NCBI GenBank assembly: GCA_030949825.1
Contig: JAUZSC010000034.1
Location: 1-64,000 of the forward strand
Length of the DNA: 64,000 bases
From: Sulfurimonas sp.
GTDB lineage: Bacteria > Campylobacterota > Campylobacteria > Campylobacterales > Sulfurimonadaceae
Reading direction: 5' to 3'
The position numbers were made by a program, and so were the translations under genes. The stretch's first letter is position 1. Every line of letters starts with the position of its first letter. Below are positions 20,808 to 32,433 of this stretch, piece by piece. The notes under the pieces were generated by a model. It ran no database searches and was not told the origin of the DNA. It saw only the letters and a list, made by a program, of their open reading frames with translations.

Positions 20808-22010
20808 TTATTCATTTCTTAAAACAGTAAGAACATCAACTTCACTAGCTTTTTTAGCAGGATAATATGCCGAAGCAATAACAATCCCAAAAGCACCAAA
20901 AACGATGAGTATAAAGTCTTTAATCGTTAAGTCTAAAGGTAATGTTGATGTAGGGTATACATCTTTTGGCAAAGAAATAATTTCAAATGTACAAAGAACC
21001 CAGATAGACCCAAGTCCTAAAACAATACCCGCTAAAATTCCACCAATACCGATAACAACACCAAGATAAAGAAAAGTTTTCTTAATCTCTTTTGTTGTTG
21101 CTCCTAGTGACAATAAAAGTGCTATTTCACCTCTTCTATTCATCACTGTCATTAGTAATGAAGATATTATATTGATAGATGCTATTAATATAATAAGCAT
21201 AAGGACTATAAAGAGTGAAGCTTTTTCAAGCTCAAGTGCTGCAAAAAAGTTTATATTATCTTCCCACCAGCCTTTCACAGTTGCACCTATTGGTAAAGCA
21301 TCTTTAATTTTGAGTATATCATTATGAGGGTCAGCCGAATAGATATGTATGCCATCGTATTGATTATGAGGCATATGCATCATTGTTTGTAGAGATGCTA
21401 ATGTTGTATAACTATACGCCTTATCGTATGCTGTTAAACCCGAATCAAAAATACCTTTGATTTTAAATCTTTTTATTTTAGGAGTTACAGATAAGCCACC
21501 TGGTTCTACATTTGTAAAAATATACATCAATCTATCATCAATGTATACATTAAAATCATCTTTTAATGTTTTGCCGATAATGACATCAAACTTATTCATA
21601 GAGGTGTCTTGGAGCGCTTCGGATAAAATACTATTGACCTTTACTTCATCCTCAAAGTTTACACCAAAAAGATATCCACCCTCTAACTTGGAGCCACTTC
21701 TTGCCATAATAGAAGCTTGAACAAAAGGGCTAAAAGAAAGTGATGGAAATTTTGATTCTAAGTCAATAAGAAGGTTCTCATTTACTGAACCATGAAACTT
21801 TGGAATAATAGTCATAGGATAATTCATAATAGTAAGTTTTTTTCTAAACTCATTATCAAAACCATTCATTAGAGCCATGGCTACCAATAAAACAGTGACA
21901 CCCAAAGATATTCCTAAAAATGCCAGTAATGCAGAAAGAAAAATAAAAGGCTGATCTGTATCGAATCGTAAGAATCTTTTTACAAGATAAGGGACTATAC
22001 TTTTACTCAA
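20808..22010 (-). CDS. LolC/LolE-type lipoprotein-releasing ABC permease
   Basis: Inner-membrane FtsX-like permease that would extract outer-membrane lipoproteins for transfer to LolA. 400 residues: one N-terminal membrane helix ([21 protein letters not shown]), a large periplasmic domain, then three C-terminal helices. A TTG start at 22010 overlapping the secA TGA stop (TTGA) is chosen; GGGAG lies about nine bases before it. It ends one base from the AsmA-like gene, convergently. No LolD ATPase is adjacent. Confidence 0.85.
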   Translation of the reverse strand: MSKSIVPYLVKRFLRFDTDQPFIFLSALLAFLGISLGVTVLLVAMALMNGFDNEFRKKLTIMNYPMTIIPKFHGSVNENLLIDLESKFPSLSFSPFVQASIMARSGSKLEGGYLFGVNFEDEVKVNSILSEALQDTSMNKFDVIIGKTLKDDFNVYIDDRLMYIFTNVEPGGLSVTPKIKRFKIKGIFDSGLTAYDKAYSYTTLASLQTMMHMPHNQYDGIHIYSADPHNDILKIKDALPIGATVKGWWEDNINFFAALELEKASLFIVLMLIILIASINIISSLLMTVMNRRGEIALLLSLGATTKEIKKTFLYLGVVIGIGGILAGIVLGLGSIWVLCTFEIISLPKDVYPTSTLPLDLTIKDFILIVFGAFGIVIASAYYPAKKASEVDVLTVLRNE

Positions 22011-24583
22011 GAAGCGAAGGCTCCCTTTTTTGGTCCACTTTTTCCACAACACTGTTTATACTTTTTACCACTACCACAAGGACAAGGGTCATTTCTTGCA
22101 ATTTTTTTATCAGCTGCTTCGGCTTGGTTTGAATGGTTAAATATTCTAGCCTCTTCTTTAATCTTCTGCTCAGCAGCTAATTGCTGGGCAATTCTTGCGG
22201 CTTCTTCATCAGCAGATTCTGTTTTAAACTGAATAACTTGAAGTGTTCTAATTGTATTGAATTTAATTTCATTAATAAGTTCTCTAAAAAGATTATAACT
22301 CTCTTTTTTATATTCAACAAGTGGGTCTTTTTGATTATATGCGCGTAATCTAATACCTGTCTTCATGGTATCCATTGCATATAAATGTTCACGCCAAGCA
22401 TTATCTAGATCTTTAAGATAAAACTCTTTTTCTATTTCAGTTCTTATATCATCTTCTAAAACAGACATTTTTTCATCGTATGCTTTTTTAACTAGACCCG
22501 TAAGTGCATCTAAAAGTTCTTCGTATTCAAGCTCGACTAAGGCATCTGTATCTAAATCAAAATTAATTTCTTCTTTGAAAAGTTCTTCTACTTTTTTTAA
22601 GTTGAAATCTTCTCGTGTTCCACCATCATAAATATCAGATAGTTCTAAAATATTTTCTATGTATTGCGTTCTAATTTCATCTATTTTACTAGAGATATCA
22701 TATTCTTTTGAAAGAAGTTGATTTCTAAACTTATATACTATTTTTCTTTGCTCATTCGCCACATCATCATACTCAACAATTTGCTTACGACCTTCATAGT
22801 GCATGTTCTCAACTTTCATTTGAGCTTTTTCAACTGCCCGTGTTACCATTTTAGACTCTATGTATTCACCGTCTTCAACACCAAGTCTTTCCATAATAGA
22901 CTTTATTTTATCACTTCCAAAAATACGAAGTAAATTATCTTCTAAAGATAAGTAAAATTGAGTAGTACCCGCATCTCCTTGACGACCAGAGCGTCCACGA
23001 AGTTGATTATCTATACGACGGTTCTCATGTCTTTCAGTTCCTACAATGTAAAGCCCACCAAGTTCTTTGACTTCATCACTTACCTTAATATCAACACCAC
23101 GACCAGCCATATTTGTTGCAATTGTTACAGCACCTTTAGATCCAGCGCCTTTAATAATTTCACTTTCTTGTTCATGATTTTTAGCATTAAGAACAGTATG
23201 TGCAATTTTTTCTTTTTTTAGTACGAGATGTAGCGCTTCAGACTTCTCAATAGATGCAGTACCAATAAGTACTGGTTGTCCAGTTTTTGAAAGTTCTTTA
23301 ATAGTATTGATAACAGCTTCAAATTTTTCTTCTTCTGTTTTGTAGATTAAGTCATTTAAATCTTTTCTTGCAACAGGAATATTTGTAGGAATTGAAACAA
23401 CATCAAGCTTGTAAATTTGTGCAAACTCAGTAGCTTCTGTTTCAGCTGTACCTGTCATACCTGCTAACTTATCGTACATTCTAAAATAATTTTGGAATGT
23501 AATATCTGCTAGAGTTTGTGTTTCTTCTTTAATTTCAACACCCTCTTTCGCTTCAAGTGCTTGATGGAGTCCCTCGGAAAATCTACGACCCTCACTTATA
23601 CGACCTGTAAACTCATCGACAATAAGTACTTCACCATTACTCACAACATAATCAACATCTTTTTCAAACAAATAATTTGCTTTTAAGGCTTGGTCTATTG
23701 CATGAGGAAGTGAAGCATTTTCTGCACTGTAAAGATTTTCAACTTTAAGAAGCTCTTCTGCTTTGGTGATTCCATCTTCTGTAATTAAAATAACCTTATC
23801 TTTTTCATCAACAGTAAAGTGCTCATCTTTTTTCATTTGCAATACAATAGAATTTGAATCTTGATAATCTTGCATATTTCTATTTGTAGGACCAGAAATT
23901 ATTAAAGGTGTTCTTGCTTCATCAATCAAAATAGAATCTACTTCATCTACGATTACAAAGTTATGTGATTTTTGAGCCATTGTATCAGCTGAGTAACTCA
24001 TGTTGTCTCTTAGGTAGTCAAAGCCAAATTCATTGTTTGTTCCATAAGTTATATCACATGCATAAGCTGCTTTTTTAGCTTCATCTTCACGCATATCTTC
24101 AAGTACAGTTCCAACAGTAAAACCTAAAAAGTTATATAAAACACCCATCTCTTGTGCATCTCTAGATGCGAGGTAATCATTAACTGTTACTAAATGTACA
24201 CCCTTACCTGCCATTGCATTTAAAACTATTGCGAGTGTTGCAACAAGTGTCTTACCCTCACCTGTTTTCATCTCTGCAATTCTACCTTCGTGTAAAACCA
24301 TACCACCAATGAGTTGTACATCAAAGTGTCTCATATTTAAGACTCTTTTACTTGCTTCTCTGGTGATAGCAAAAGACTCAGCTAGCACATCATTAAGTGT
24401 TTTTTCTTCTGATTGTACACTTTGCTTAAGAGTGTTAAATGCTTCTTTTAGTTCATTATCACTGAGTGACTCGTAAGTACTTTCTAAATCATTGATTTTT
24501 ATTATTTTTTTTAAATATTTTTTAATTTCTTTATCGTTTGCTGTTCCGAAAATCTTACCTATCATTGTTTGTAACAATTGCAT
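22007..24583 (-). CDS. secA: preprotein translocase ATPase SecA
   Basis: Motor of the Sec export pathway, 858 residues. The DEAD motor is intact: Walker A region [35 protein letters not shown], and the second motor domain with GRGVDIKV and [12 protein letters not shown]. The C-terminal zinc-binding motif [15 protein letters not shown] is present and would bind SecB or phospholipid. Start is uncertain: the ATG at 24583 lies too close to AGAGGA; a TTG at 24577 (giving [11 protein letters not shown]) has better spacing. It is divergent from lolA. Confidence 0.98.
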   Translation of the reverse strand: MQLLQTMIGKIFGTANDKEIKKYLKKIIKINDLESTYESLSDNELKEAFNTLKQSVQSEEKTLNDVLAESFAITREASKRVLNMRHFDVQLIGGMVLHEGRIAEMKTGEGKTLVATLAIVLNAMAGKGVHLVTVNDYLASRDAQEMGVLYNFLGFTVGTVLEDMREDEAKKAAYACDITYGTNNEFGFDYLRDNMSYSADTMAQKSHNFVIVDEVDSILIDEARTPLIISGPTNRNMQDYQDSNSIVLQMKKDEHFTVDEKDKVILITEDGITKAEELLKVENLYSAENASLPHAIDQALKANYLFEKDVDYVVSNGEVLIVDEFTGRISEGRRFSEGLHQALEAKEGVEIKEETQTLADITFQNYFRMYDKLAGMTGTAETEATEFAQIYKLDVVSIPTNIPVARKDLNDLIYKTEEEKFEAVINTIKELSKTGQPVLIGTASIEKSEALHLVLKKEKIAHTVLNAKNHEQESEIIKGAGSKGAVTIATNMAGRGVDIKVSDEVKELGGLYIVGTERHENRRIDNQLRGRSGRQGDAGTTQFYLSLEDNLLRIFGSDKIKSIMERLGVEDGEYIESKMVTRAVEKAQMKVENMHYEGRKQIVEYDDVANEQRKIVYKFRNQLLSKEYDISSKIDEIRTQYIENILELSDIYDGGTREDFNLKKVEELFKEEINFDLDTDALVELEYEELLDALTGLVKKAYDEKMSVLEDDIRTEIEKEFYLKDLDNAWREHLYAMDTMKTGIRLRAYNQKDPLVEYKKESYNLFRELINEIKFNTIRTLQVIQFKTESADEEAARIAQQLAAEQKIKEEARIFNHSNQAEAADKKIARNDPCPCGSGKKYKQCCGKSGPKKGAFAS

Positions 24584-24697
24584 TTCCTCTGTTAGACCAC
24601 TCTTTTAGTATGGGGTCATTTAAATTATTCCCTCATTTTAGCACACTATATATAACAATTGGCTCAATTAATTAAAATATGTAAATAACTACTTTGC

Positions 24698-24703
24698 TAT
24701 AAT
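24698..24703 (+). promoter_or_regulatory. -10 element of the lolA promoter
   Basis: A perfect TATAAT preceded by TTGC (extended -10-like context) lies 20 bases before the lolA start codon, giving a leader of about 14 bases that includes the AAAGGA ribosome-binding site. Confidence 0.6.
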
Positions 24704-24723
24704 CTAAAAAATAAAGGATACAA

Positions 24724-25239
24724 ATGAAACTTTTTATTGCAACACTTTTATGTTCTACTCTTAGCTATGCATCTCTTGATACAATAAACTCATTTAAGGC
24801 TGATTTTACACAAAGTGTTACAGATGATAAAAATGCCACACTTCAATATAGCGGTAATTTATCTGCTCAAAAGCCACAGAATGCTGTATGGCACTATCTT
24901 TTACCAATACAAAAAGATGTTTATATAGATAGATTTAGAGTAAGTATAGTTGAGCCAGAGATTGAACAAGTTATCATACGAAGAATACAAACAAAATTTG
25001 ACTTTTTTCATATGATTAAAAATGCTAAAAAAATTGATGCAAATAGATACGAAGCATATTATGAAGAGTCTAAGTTTATTATAGACATGCAAAACAAGCT
25101 TATCAAAAAAATCTCATACCAAGATACTTTTGAAAATACTGTTATTATAGTTTTTACAAACCAAGAGCAGAATGTTAAAATGAATGAAGATATATTTACA
25201 GCTGTGTATCCATTAGATTATGATGTGATTAGGGATTGA
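24724..25239 (+). CDS. lolA: outer-membrane lipoprotein carrier LolA
   Basis: Periplasmic chaperone that carries lipoproteins from the inner to the outer membrane. 171 residues with a cleavable signal peptide (MKLFIATLLCSTLSYA). The mature part begins with NSFKADFTQSV and has the AVWHYLLPIQKDVYID strand typical of the LolA half-barrel. It is short for the family. It is divergent from secA and near a LolC/E-type permease, which supports the assignment. Confidence 0.9.
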   Translation: MKLFIATLLCSTLSYASLDTINSFKADFTQSVTDDKNATLQYSGNLSAQKPQNAVWHYLLPIQKDVYIDRFRVSIVEPEIEQVIIRRIQTKFDFFHMIKNAKKIDANRYEAYYEESKFIIDMQNKLIKKISYQDTFENTVIIVFTNQEQNVKMNEDIFTAVYPLDYDVIRD

Positions 25240-25244
25240 TAAAC

Positions 25245-25352
25245 CTAAAATTTCCATTTATACTCGTATGTTAGTTTTTCTGAATATTTTATTCTATACT
25301 GACTTTGAGTTTTCGTTAGAAGAATTTCAATACTAATCAGGCTCCTGATATG
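25245..25352 (-). pseudogene. C-terminal remnant of a probable beta-barrel protein
   Basis: On the minus strand a frame ends in KLTYEYKWKF followed by TAG. The alternating pattern and terminal Phe are typical of outer-membrane beta-barrel C-termini. No start codon or continuous upstream frame exists, so it is a gene remnant. The rest of 25240-25590 holds no gene that I can support. Confidence 0.3.
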
Positions 25353-25590
25353 GAATAATAAGCAAGAAAATTATTACTATTGGTATCACTGTTACATAAA
25401 TTTAAGCGTGGTGACTACCCCAAGAAAAACAAACAACATTTATTTTATAAATTAGCCTATAGCTATAAACAAATATTTCATGAATATTAATAATCTACTA
25501 TCTCTTTTGATGCACAACGGTCGAATAGAACCATAAATTTCCGCTAGGTAATTTATTGCGTTCCTATGTTTTGTTAGGTTTTTTACTGCT

Positions 25591-25929
25591 TTAAAGTTGC
25601 TTTTCTTCTATTTCTTCTTTTACAATTTGTCTCAACTTGTCAGTTAAAATATTATCTTGTTCGGTTTTAGAATATATAGTGACTAAATACAAAGTATCAT
25701 CTTTTTTATAATAAGTTATAATTCTAAATCCTCCACTTTTCCCTGTAGGAATTGAGGAGTTTGAGATTCTTATCTTAAAAATATTTGCACCTAAATCTGT
25801 TCCCGATTCTGGATTTAATGATAATATATTTACAAGTTTTACTAAATCACTTTTAATTTTAGGAAATTTCTTTTTTAGCTTCTTAACATCTTTTTCAAAT
25901 CTAGGGATAGTTTCAATTTTAAAGTTCAT
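25591..25929 (-). CDS. RelE/ParE-type toxin
   Basis: A 112-residue protein with the RelE/ParE fold pattern: N-terminal RFEKDVKKLKKKFPKIKSDL helices followed by beta strands SGGFRIITYYKKDDTLYLVTIYSK. RelE-like toxins cut mRNA at the ribosome; ParE-like toxins poison gyrase. Which applies here cannot be decided by sequence alone. It overlaps the antitoxin gene by 11 bases. Flanked by insertion sequences and gene remnants, consistent with horizontal origin. Confidence 0.8.
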   Translation of the reverse strand: MNFKIETIPRFEKDVKKLKKKFPKIKSDLVKLVNILSLNPESGTDLGANIFKIRISNSSIPTGKSGGFRIITYYKKDDTLYLVTIYSKTEQDNILTDKLRQIVKEEIEEKQL

Positions 25930-26134
25930 TCAAAAAATCTTGAATAGGTCTTGAATTTAGTTTTCCTTGCTCTATAAGGCTTATTTCATCTAGCCCATTT
26001 TTGAAGTTATTGATTATTTCATCGTCTGTATTATCTAATTTCACAACTTCTACACCATCATTTTTAAAATGCTCTAGCATCCATAAAACTTTTTGTGCTA
26101 TTGTTTCATTTTGAAAATTCACTGCTATTTGCAT
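25919..26134 (-). CDS. cognate antitoxin of the RelE-type module
   Basis: A 71-residue acidic protein immediately upstream of the toxin, overlapping it by 11 bases, the standard antitoxin-first order. No DNA-binding fold is obvious; the C-terminal part (LIEQGKLNSRPIQDFLNEL) is typical of small antitoxins that wrap their toxin. AGGAG precedes the ATG. Function is inferred mainly from arrangement. Confidence 0.7.
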   Translation of the reverse strand: MQIAVNFQNETIAQKVLWMLEHFKNDGVEVVKLDNTDDEIINNFKNGLDEISLIEQGKLNSRPIQDFLNEL

Positions 26135-26152
26135 TTGTTTTCTCCTGTATAG

Positions 26153-26404
26153 TTATTTTATACACTTGCCTAGTTTTAAATCACTCTTGTTCTTAGATAT
26201 TGTTTTATTCCCAATACCTTTTACATTTGTGAGCTCATCTATGCTTTTAAAGCATTTTACTGAGTCTCTATACTTAACAATTGCTTCGGCTTTTTTAGCT
26301 CCTATACCCTTGAGTGATGTAAAATCTTTTGCAGTTGCATTATTGATATCCACGGTTGCCAAAGCGAGTGTGATACTTAGAAGTAAGATAGTTAAAAATT
26401 TCAT
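26153..26404 (-). CDS. ComEA-like helix-hairpin-helix protein
   Basis: An 83-residue exported protein: signal peptide MKFLTILLLSITLALA, then two helix-hairpin-helix motifs (LKGIGAKKAEAIVKYR and LTNVKGIGNKTI) that bind DNA backbone. The mature N-terminus VDINNATAKDF matches the ComEA family. Periplasmic ComEA-type proteins pull DNA into the cell in naturally transformable bacteria. It is a single gene without other competence genes nearby. Confidence 0.85.
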   Translation of the reverse strand: MKFLTILLLSITLALATVDINNATAKDFTSLKGIGAKKAEAIVKYRDSVKCFKSIDELTNVKGIGNKTISKNKSDLKLGKCIK

Positions 26405-26798
26405 TATTGACCCTTTATATTTTTTGATAACTCATTATATCAAAAAATGATTAAATTCCTAAAAAAGATATTTTAATCCAAACTCATAGCTGGTAAAATC
26501 TTTAAAACTCTTAATTTTTTCAAGGTTGAAATAAAAAGTATAATTTTTATGCATAAAAATATTGTGTTGCACTATGTATTTGTCATAGATATGATTAGCA
26601 TTTATAAAGTACGGTTCATAATAGACTAAACTTTTCATATTAAATAGCTCATATATCATAATACCTATTTGTGGGTTGAAAAATAGATGAGCATTCTCCT
26701 TATGGTTGTAACCAAGACCACCATTCAATAGTGCAAAAACATTTATATCGTTAAAAAAAAGAAAATCAAGTCCAACAGCACCATCTATTTTTAAAGTA

Positions 26799-27742
26799 GA
26801 CTTCTCCTAAAACCCCAAATAAAATTGGAGTAAAATTTGCTTATAAGTTAGTATGGCAAAAACAAGAAAATATTATAAAGTAAATAAGTTAGAAAACAAA
26901 GATTTTAAACGCATTGTTGGTGTCAATAAAGATACTTTTAAAGATATGGTAAAAGTAATTAGAAAACATTATCGTGATAGAAAATCAAAAGGTGGAACAA
27001 ACAAATCACTTTCAGCAAATGATGAAGTATTACTGATGCTTGAATACTACCGAGAGTACAGAACATTTGCACATTTAGGAATTGATTATGGAGTGAGTGA
27101 ATCAACAGCTCATTATACAGTTACTAAAATTGAAAAGATACTGATAAAAGAGCCACAATTCCATCTTGAGACTCTAAAACATATAGTACCAACAGAAGAT
27201 TTAAATAATATCAAAATAACTGTTGTAGATGTGACTGAGAGCGAATGTGAAAGACCAAAAAAAAGCAAAAAAAGTACTATTCAGGTAAAAAGAAAAAGCA
27301 TACTCAAAAAGCACAAATAATTACAAATATCAAAGGTAAAATACTTGCAGTAACTATTGCTAAAGGAAAGATGCACGACTTCCGTCTTTTTAAAAATAGT
27401 AATCCAACTAAAAAGATATTGATGAGTAGAGTTCTTGCTGATTTAGGCTATTTAGGTATAGATAAAATATGTCCAAATGCTACAATTCCAAATAAAAACA
27501 AAAAAGAAACCTCTTACAAAAGAAGAGAAAAAGAGAATCATAAATTATCATCTAATCGTATCATAATTGAAAATATAAATGCAAAAATCAAGGTATTTAA
27601 AATTACAAAATATCCGTATAGAAATAGACGAAAAAGGTTCGGATTAAGGATGAACCTTATTTGTGCCATTATTAACCTTGATTTAATACCCTTAAATACA
27701 GACTCTGGAAAGGATTAGTGATTGATTGTTTTAGGAGAAGTC
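26799..27742 (+). mobile_element. IS5-family (IS427-group-like) element
   Basis: A 944-bp element bounded by inverted repeats GACTTCTCCTAAAAC and their complement. It is flanked by TA duplications (26797-26798 and 27743-27744), and its precise removal restores the host reading frame. The small size, TA target and two overlapping transposase frames fit the IS427 group. Confidence 0.9.
26853..27718 (+). CDS. IS5-family transposase, probable -1 frameshift product
   Basis: About 288 residues if frame one (26853-27320) is joined to frame two (to 27718) by a -1 shift in the A7 run 27267-27273. Frame one carries the N-terminal HTH-like part (RTFAHLGIDYGVSESTAHYTV) and the first Asp region (ITVVDVTESECERP); frame two carries KKKKHTQKAQIITN, MHDFRLFK and ADLGYLG. 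A TATAAG box at 26842-26847 lies six bases before the ATG and no Shine-Dalgarno is seen, suggesting a leaderless message. Confidence 0.8.
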
Positions 27743-29424
27743 TAGTATCTAAATACTCCATATTTTGAGTGTATTCTTTTTTCACTGCCAATTCAAATTG
27801 ATAAGATAAGTCATGTGTTGAGCTACTATAGGGCATATATAATTTCATTCCATAGAGAGTAAATTCATCTAATTCTATATTTTCATCATTCACTAAAACT
27901 GATAAATAGCCAATTTTAAGTTCACTCTCTCCAAAATCTTCACGGTTATAATCATTCAAGCCATGTGAAGCTGGTAAAAAAGAGAGTTTTAGATAATCTT
28001 TGTCGTTTCTTTTTGTGTATCCTGATTGAAACTGTCTTTCATTTGGTATTTTACTTGGTGATTTATATTTTGAAATATCAAAAATCATTTTATCAAGATT
28101 TTTAGTAGTGTTTACTTCGCTCTTTGTGTCTTCAAGCATTTTAACCAACCAAGTATTGCTCGGAAATAGTTGTGTGTTTTCTATCAAATTATATTTATAC
28201 AAAAATTTAACTGTATCTAAGGGTGTAATCCATAGCTTTTCCTGATTGTATATTTTAGGATTAGCAAGTGATAGCATATTGTATATAACTGTCGCACAAA
28301 TGAACAACCCCGACCCAAGGGTACGGGGTATCACTTTCGTTTGAGCTTACAAGTCAAATAACAACTGACTAGTATGCACCTTTGTATATTTCTTTCCTTG
28401 ATCTCGAACATAATTCCTTATGGTTTCTTCATTTGCAAATTACCCAACAGTATTTGCGTAAAAACCACTTGTCCAAAGACTCCCACCCCAGCAACGGCAT
28501 TAAGTTAAGCCTACAAATACCATAGTTACGGACTTCCATCTGACTAATTCCCAACATTTTTCTTTTTCCTTTTAAGGTGATTTATCGAATTGGTGGCAAT
28601 CGTGGATTTATGTATATCTTTATCAAGTCGTGGTTTTGATTTTCTATCAGGTCGTATAACTATTGTATTGGTTAAAAATAGCTTTTCCATCTGCTCTAGC
28701 ATCTCATCTAGTGGGTTATCAAGGTATAAAAGATCAAATACCTTATGCTTTATAAGATTGAATGACACAGCTTTATTTATCTTTTGAATATACTTATTAT
28801 CTTTAGTTGTCTCTTTTAACTCTTCGTTCATATCGTAAGTCATCATTGACTCATAATTTGTTAAAAATATTGTTGCAAAGAAGTCCTGCTTTACTGCAAG
28901 GGCTGTTTGACCTGTAAAGTTTTCAAGTGAGAGTCTATTTTTAATAAGGTCGAAATATGTTTCTATTCCCCATCTTAGAGCATAGAGTTCTTTAAAGTCA
29001 GATGTTTTTAGTTTATCATTACTCAGTACATTTGTTGCTAATACTTCTACTGTACCGTTATCTAAGATAACTTGTACAAATCTGATTTTCATTTTTGTAG
29101 GGATATTATTTTCTCGTAATTCTTCTTTGAGATACTTAGGTGCATTAATTTCAAGTATTACATCTTTTCTCTCACTATGTGCATCAAACAAGGATTTTGC
29201 TTTTGAGAATATATTCTTTCTTAGTCTACAGAGTATATTTGTATTGTTATGAACTGCAGCAAACAGCTCAAACGATGGATATCCTCTATCCATGATAGTT
29301 AAATCATCTAATGTACAATCGTATAGGTGTTGTAGGGCTAAAGTTCTCTCATCATAAGCTATGAGGTCGTTATCTTCACTTTTATTCTTATTGGTGATAG
29401 AGGAATCAATTGCAATATTATTAA

Positions 29425-31521
29425 CCCAACTTCATCATTTTCCAAGCAGAAATCCACTAAATCCTCAAATTTGACAATTCTTTTGGACATTAAACCACTT
29501 GTTTTAGGGAAATCACCTTTCAAATATACTAATGTGGTACCCGAATATAATATTATTTAAGTTTATATTAATGCTTAATTTGCTACAATCTTCGCATGTA
29601 CATAATTAAAACAATCTCTAAGAGCAAAAAAGACTCAACTCAGAACTATTACACTTATAGATTAATGGAATCCATAAGAGTTGGTAAAAAGGTGAAGAAA
29701 AGAACTCTCCTTAATTTAGGAAGTGATTTTAATGTAGAACAAGAAGATTGGGCTACTTTATCCAAAAGAGTAGATGAGATTATCAAACAGGCTCCAAGTC
29801 TGTTTACACTAGATAAAGATTTAGAAACAATCGCACAACACTATGCTCTAAAAATCATATCAGCACAAGCAGTAGTAGATACAACTCTTAATGATGAAGA
29901 TAGATACAAAGAGATAGATACAACTACAATAAAAAATAGTGATATAAAAGATATAGGTATAGAGAATATACTTTATGAAACAATCAAAGAGTTAAAACTA
30001 GATGCTAAACTAAAAGAGTTAGGTTTTACAAATATTCAATACAATAGTGCAATAGGCACTCTAATAGCAAAGATTGCTAATCCTGGTAGTGAAGCTAAAG
30101 CTTATGATTACTTATGTAATACAAGTGCTATTAATGAGCTTATAGGGTGTGATTATAATAAGATATCTTCTAATAGTATCTATAGAATATCCGATAAGCT
30201 TTTAGCTCATAAAGATGACTTAGAAAAGCATCTATATACTACCCAAAAAGCAATATTTGAGTATGATGAAACAAGAACTCTTTATGACCTTACTAACACA
30301 TACTTTGAAGGTGGTGTTGAGGGAGTAGAAAGCTAAAAGAGGAAGAAGTAAGGAAAAAGAAGTGATGCTAAAATCATTACTCTAGCAGTAATGATTGATA
30401 GTAGTGGGTTTGTAAGAAAGAGTGAGATATTTGATGGGAATATTGGTGAAGCTACAACATTTAAAGAGATGTTAGATAAATTGAAAGTTCCTCAAAAAGA
30501 AAAAAACCTTTTATCCTCTCATAAATCATTATTGATTATGGATGCTGGTATAGCATCGCAGGAGAATATTGATTATCTTATTGAGAATAGCTATGAATAC
30601 CTAGTTGTCAGCAGAAAACGCAATAAACAGTTTGATGAAGAGAAATCAACTCCTGTAAAATTAGATAAAAATGACAATGCTATAGTAAGAGCTATGAAGG
30701 TTGTCAATGAAGAAACTAAAGAGACTGAGTTATTTATACACTCTACTGCTAGAGAGGCTAAAGAGGAAGCTATGCAAAAAGAGTACAAACTCTTTTTATA
30801 GAGAAGCTACAATATTTAAAAGATGGACTCTCTCTCAAAAGAAGAACTAAGGCTTATGATAAGGTGATAGAGACCATAGGAAGGCTCAAAGAGAAATATC
30901 CATCTATATCTCAATACTATTCAACTACTGTCACTAAAGACCCAGATAGCGATAATGCAATAGATATAACTTGGAGTGAGAAGAAGACACTTGATAATAA
31001 AAGTGCTATTAATGGTATCTATTGTCTTAGAACCAATAACCAAACAATGGATGAGAAGACTCTATGGAAAACATATACAACACTTACTGATTTAGAATCA
31101 GTATTTAAGAGTTTAAAGTCTGAATTAGGATTAAGACCTATATTTCATCAAACACAGACTAGAGTAGATGGGCATCTCTTTATTACTCTTTTAGCTTATA
31201 GTATTATCCATACAATAAGGTACAAACTTAAACAAAAAGGTATTCACTATAGTTGGGATACGATAAGGCATATTCTGAGAAATCAAAAAAGGATTACTAC
31301 CAGTATGAAGTGTAAAGATGGCTCAACACTCTATATACGACAAAGTTCAGAATTAAATGAGAAGCAAAAAGAGATTTATGATGCACTTGAGATTAAATAC
31401 GGAGCAGGAGATGTTACTAAAACTTTTATAGAATAATATAGATGTGGTACAGGTAAAATATTTTAAAAGGCTTTAAAGCCCTGAATATAGGTCTTTTTTA
31501 ATTTTAGATGATGAAGTTGGG
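29425..31521 (+). mobile_element. IS1634-like insertion sequence, copy B
   Basis: 2097 bp with inverted repeats CCCAACTTCATCAT at the ends and a 4-bp TTAA duplication (29421-29424 and 31522-31525). The target is the transposase gene of the IS4-like element. About 99.5% identical to copy A by visual alignment. Confidence 0.92.
29596..31436 (+). pseudogene. IS1634-family transposase, copy B, damaged
   Basis: Same protein as copy A, but two deletions relative to it (two bases near 30328 and one near 30356) throw the frame off between them and create an early stop at 30336. The frame is then regained (30391-30801). The shared C-TTT-TTA-TAG junction and second frame (30864-31436) are unchanged. 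Copy B therefore probably encodes no working transposase, whereas copy A might. Confidence 0.8.
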
Positions 31522-32433
31522 TTAAGTACATCAAACAAACAAGATACTCTTCCTTGAGATACATCTTTAGCAAAATCTTTTATTTGGCATTTAACCTTCA
31601 TTGGATTAAACTCTTTTTTTACATCTGCTGTATTAGGGAGTGTAGTTACAGAACCATCTATTGCAAGTATTCTAAAGCCTTTATAGGTTTCATACTCTCC
31701 ATCTTCATAAAACATATCACGAGCTATCTCTGCAAACTCTTTAAAAGCAGTATAGTTTAATTTAGCTCTTGCTTGAGTATATGCACTATTGGTGATAGTA
31801 ACATCTTCACCCAATGTTAATTGAGTGTCATTGATACTGTTTTGTAAAGATTTATTACTCTTTTTAATCATCATAGTCATAATTTTATCAAATCCTAGCT
31901 TTCTTGCTCTTGTGAATGAATTCACTCCAATCTTATGTTTAGTTTGGAATAACACTTCTCTTTTTTTATTTCTCAAAACCGCTGAAAATCCAGCAGTTTT
32001 TTTTAACATAACCAACCCTTAATATAATAGATATATTATAGCTAGATAGTGCTTCAAAAACCCTTTTAAATCCCTATAAATAGGGGTTTATTTGGATTTT
32101 AATATATGCTTTTATACTCTGAAAAATCCACTTTTTAAAGAGATAATTTCATTGTGTTACTTTTTAGTTAATTCCTTAACTTAATGGCGGTGTCCCACCC
32201 CAGAGATGTTTTTTCACTTCAGGGTGTTTTGCAAAAACTTCTCTTGCTGTGATACTTTTTATTATTTGCACCATTCGTGTTACTGTCATTTTTGGTACAC
32301 TTTGCACTAAAAAATGCACATGGTCTTCATCATTTCCTATCTCTAAAAAATTAATCTCATATCTTTCAGATATCTCGATACAAACATTTACCAAGGTATC
32401 TTCGATACCTTGGCTAAATACTTTTCTTCTGTA

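Larger units (their letters stand above)
26459..28307 (-). pseudogene. DUF4105/DUF7840-like envelope protein, broken by insertion elements
   Basis: The C-terminal portion of a periplasmic/outer-membrane protein is split by the IS5-like element at 26799-27742. Removing that element and one TA copy restores a continuous frame (DT-TLKIDGAVG). The preserved text (WITPLDTVKFLYKYNLIE, then LKLSFLPASHGLNDYNRED, then a beta-barrel-like end EFGLKYLF) matches DUF4105 proteins with their C-terminal barrel domain. The N-terminal Lnb-like part is missing, lost at the IS200-like junction near 28307. Not functional. Confidence 0.7.
28544..32015 (-). pseudogene. IS4-family transposase, interrupted by IS1634-like copy B
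   Basis: Excision of 29425-31521 with one TTAA copy restores an uninterrupted 456-residue frame through the junction CLFDVL-NNIAIDSS. The DDE triad regions are recognisable: AIDGSVTTLPN, MDRGYPSFELF, and the IS4 signature Y-x2-R-x3-E-x6-K in YALRWGIETYFDLIK. Start at 32015 or at the Met two codons later. Only the insertion breaks it, so the element was probably intact until recently. Confidence 0.85.
28492..32192 (-). mobile_element. IS4-family element containing IS1634-like copy B
   Basis: Outer limits come from an 11-bp target duplication TCCCACCCCAG (28481-28491 and 32193-32203) and imperfect inverted repeats of the type CANCGNCATTAAGTTAAG at both ends. Without the internal 2097-bp insertion and its TTAA duplicate the element is 1600 bp, normal for IS4. 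Its insertion split the IS200-like tnpA. Confidence 0.88.
28308..32433 (-). mobile_element. IS200/IS605-like remnant, split by a nested element
   Basis: Two parts of one TnpA are separated by the IS4-like insertion: the N-terminal side (32433-32193, YRRKVFSQGIEDTL through KKHLWGG, including the catalytic-type HVHFL) and the C-terminal side (28491-28347, from LWTSGFYANTVG to LLFDL). They share the 11-bp target duplication TCCCACCCCAG. A hairpin at 28308-28328 marks the right end. The 5' end was removed by the element starting at 32434. A stop (CAA to TAA type) at 28440-28442 shows it is dead. Confidence 0.8.
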
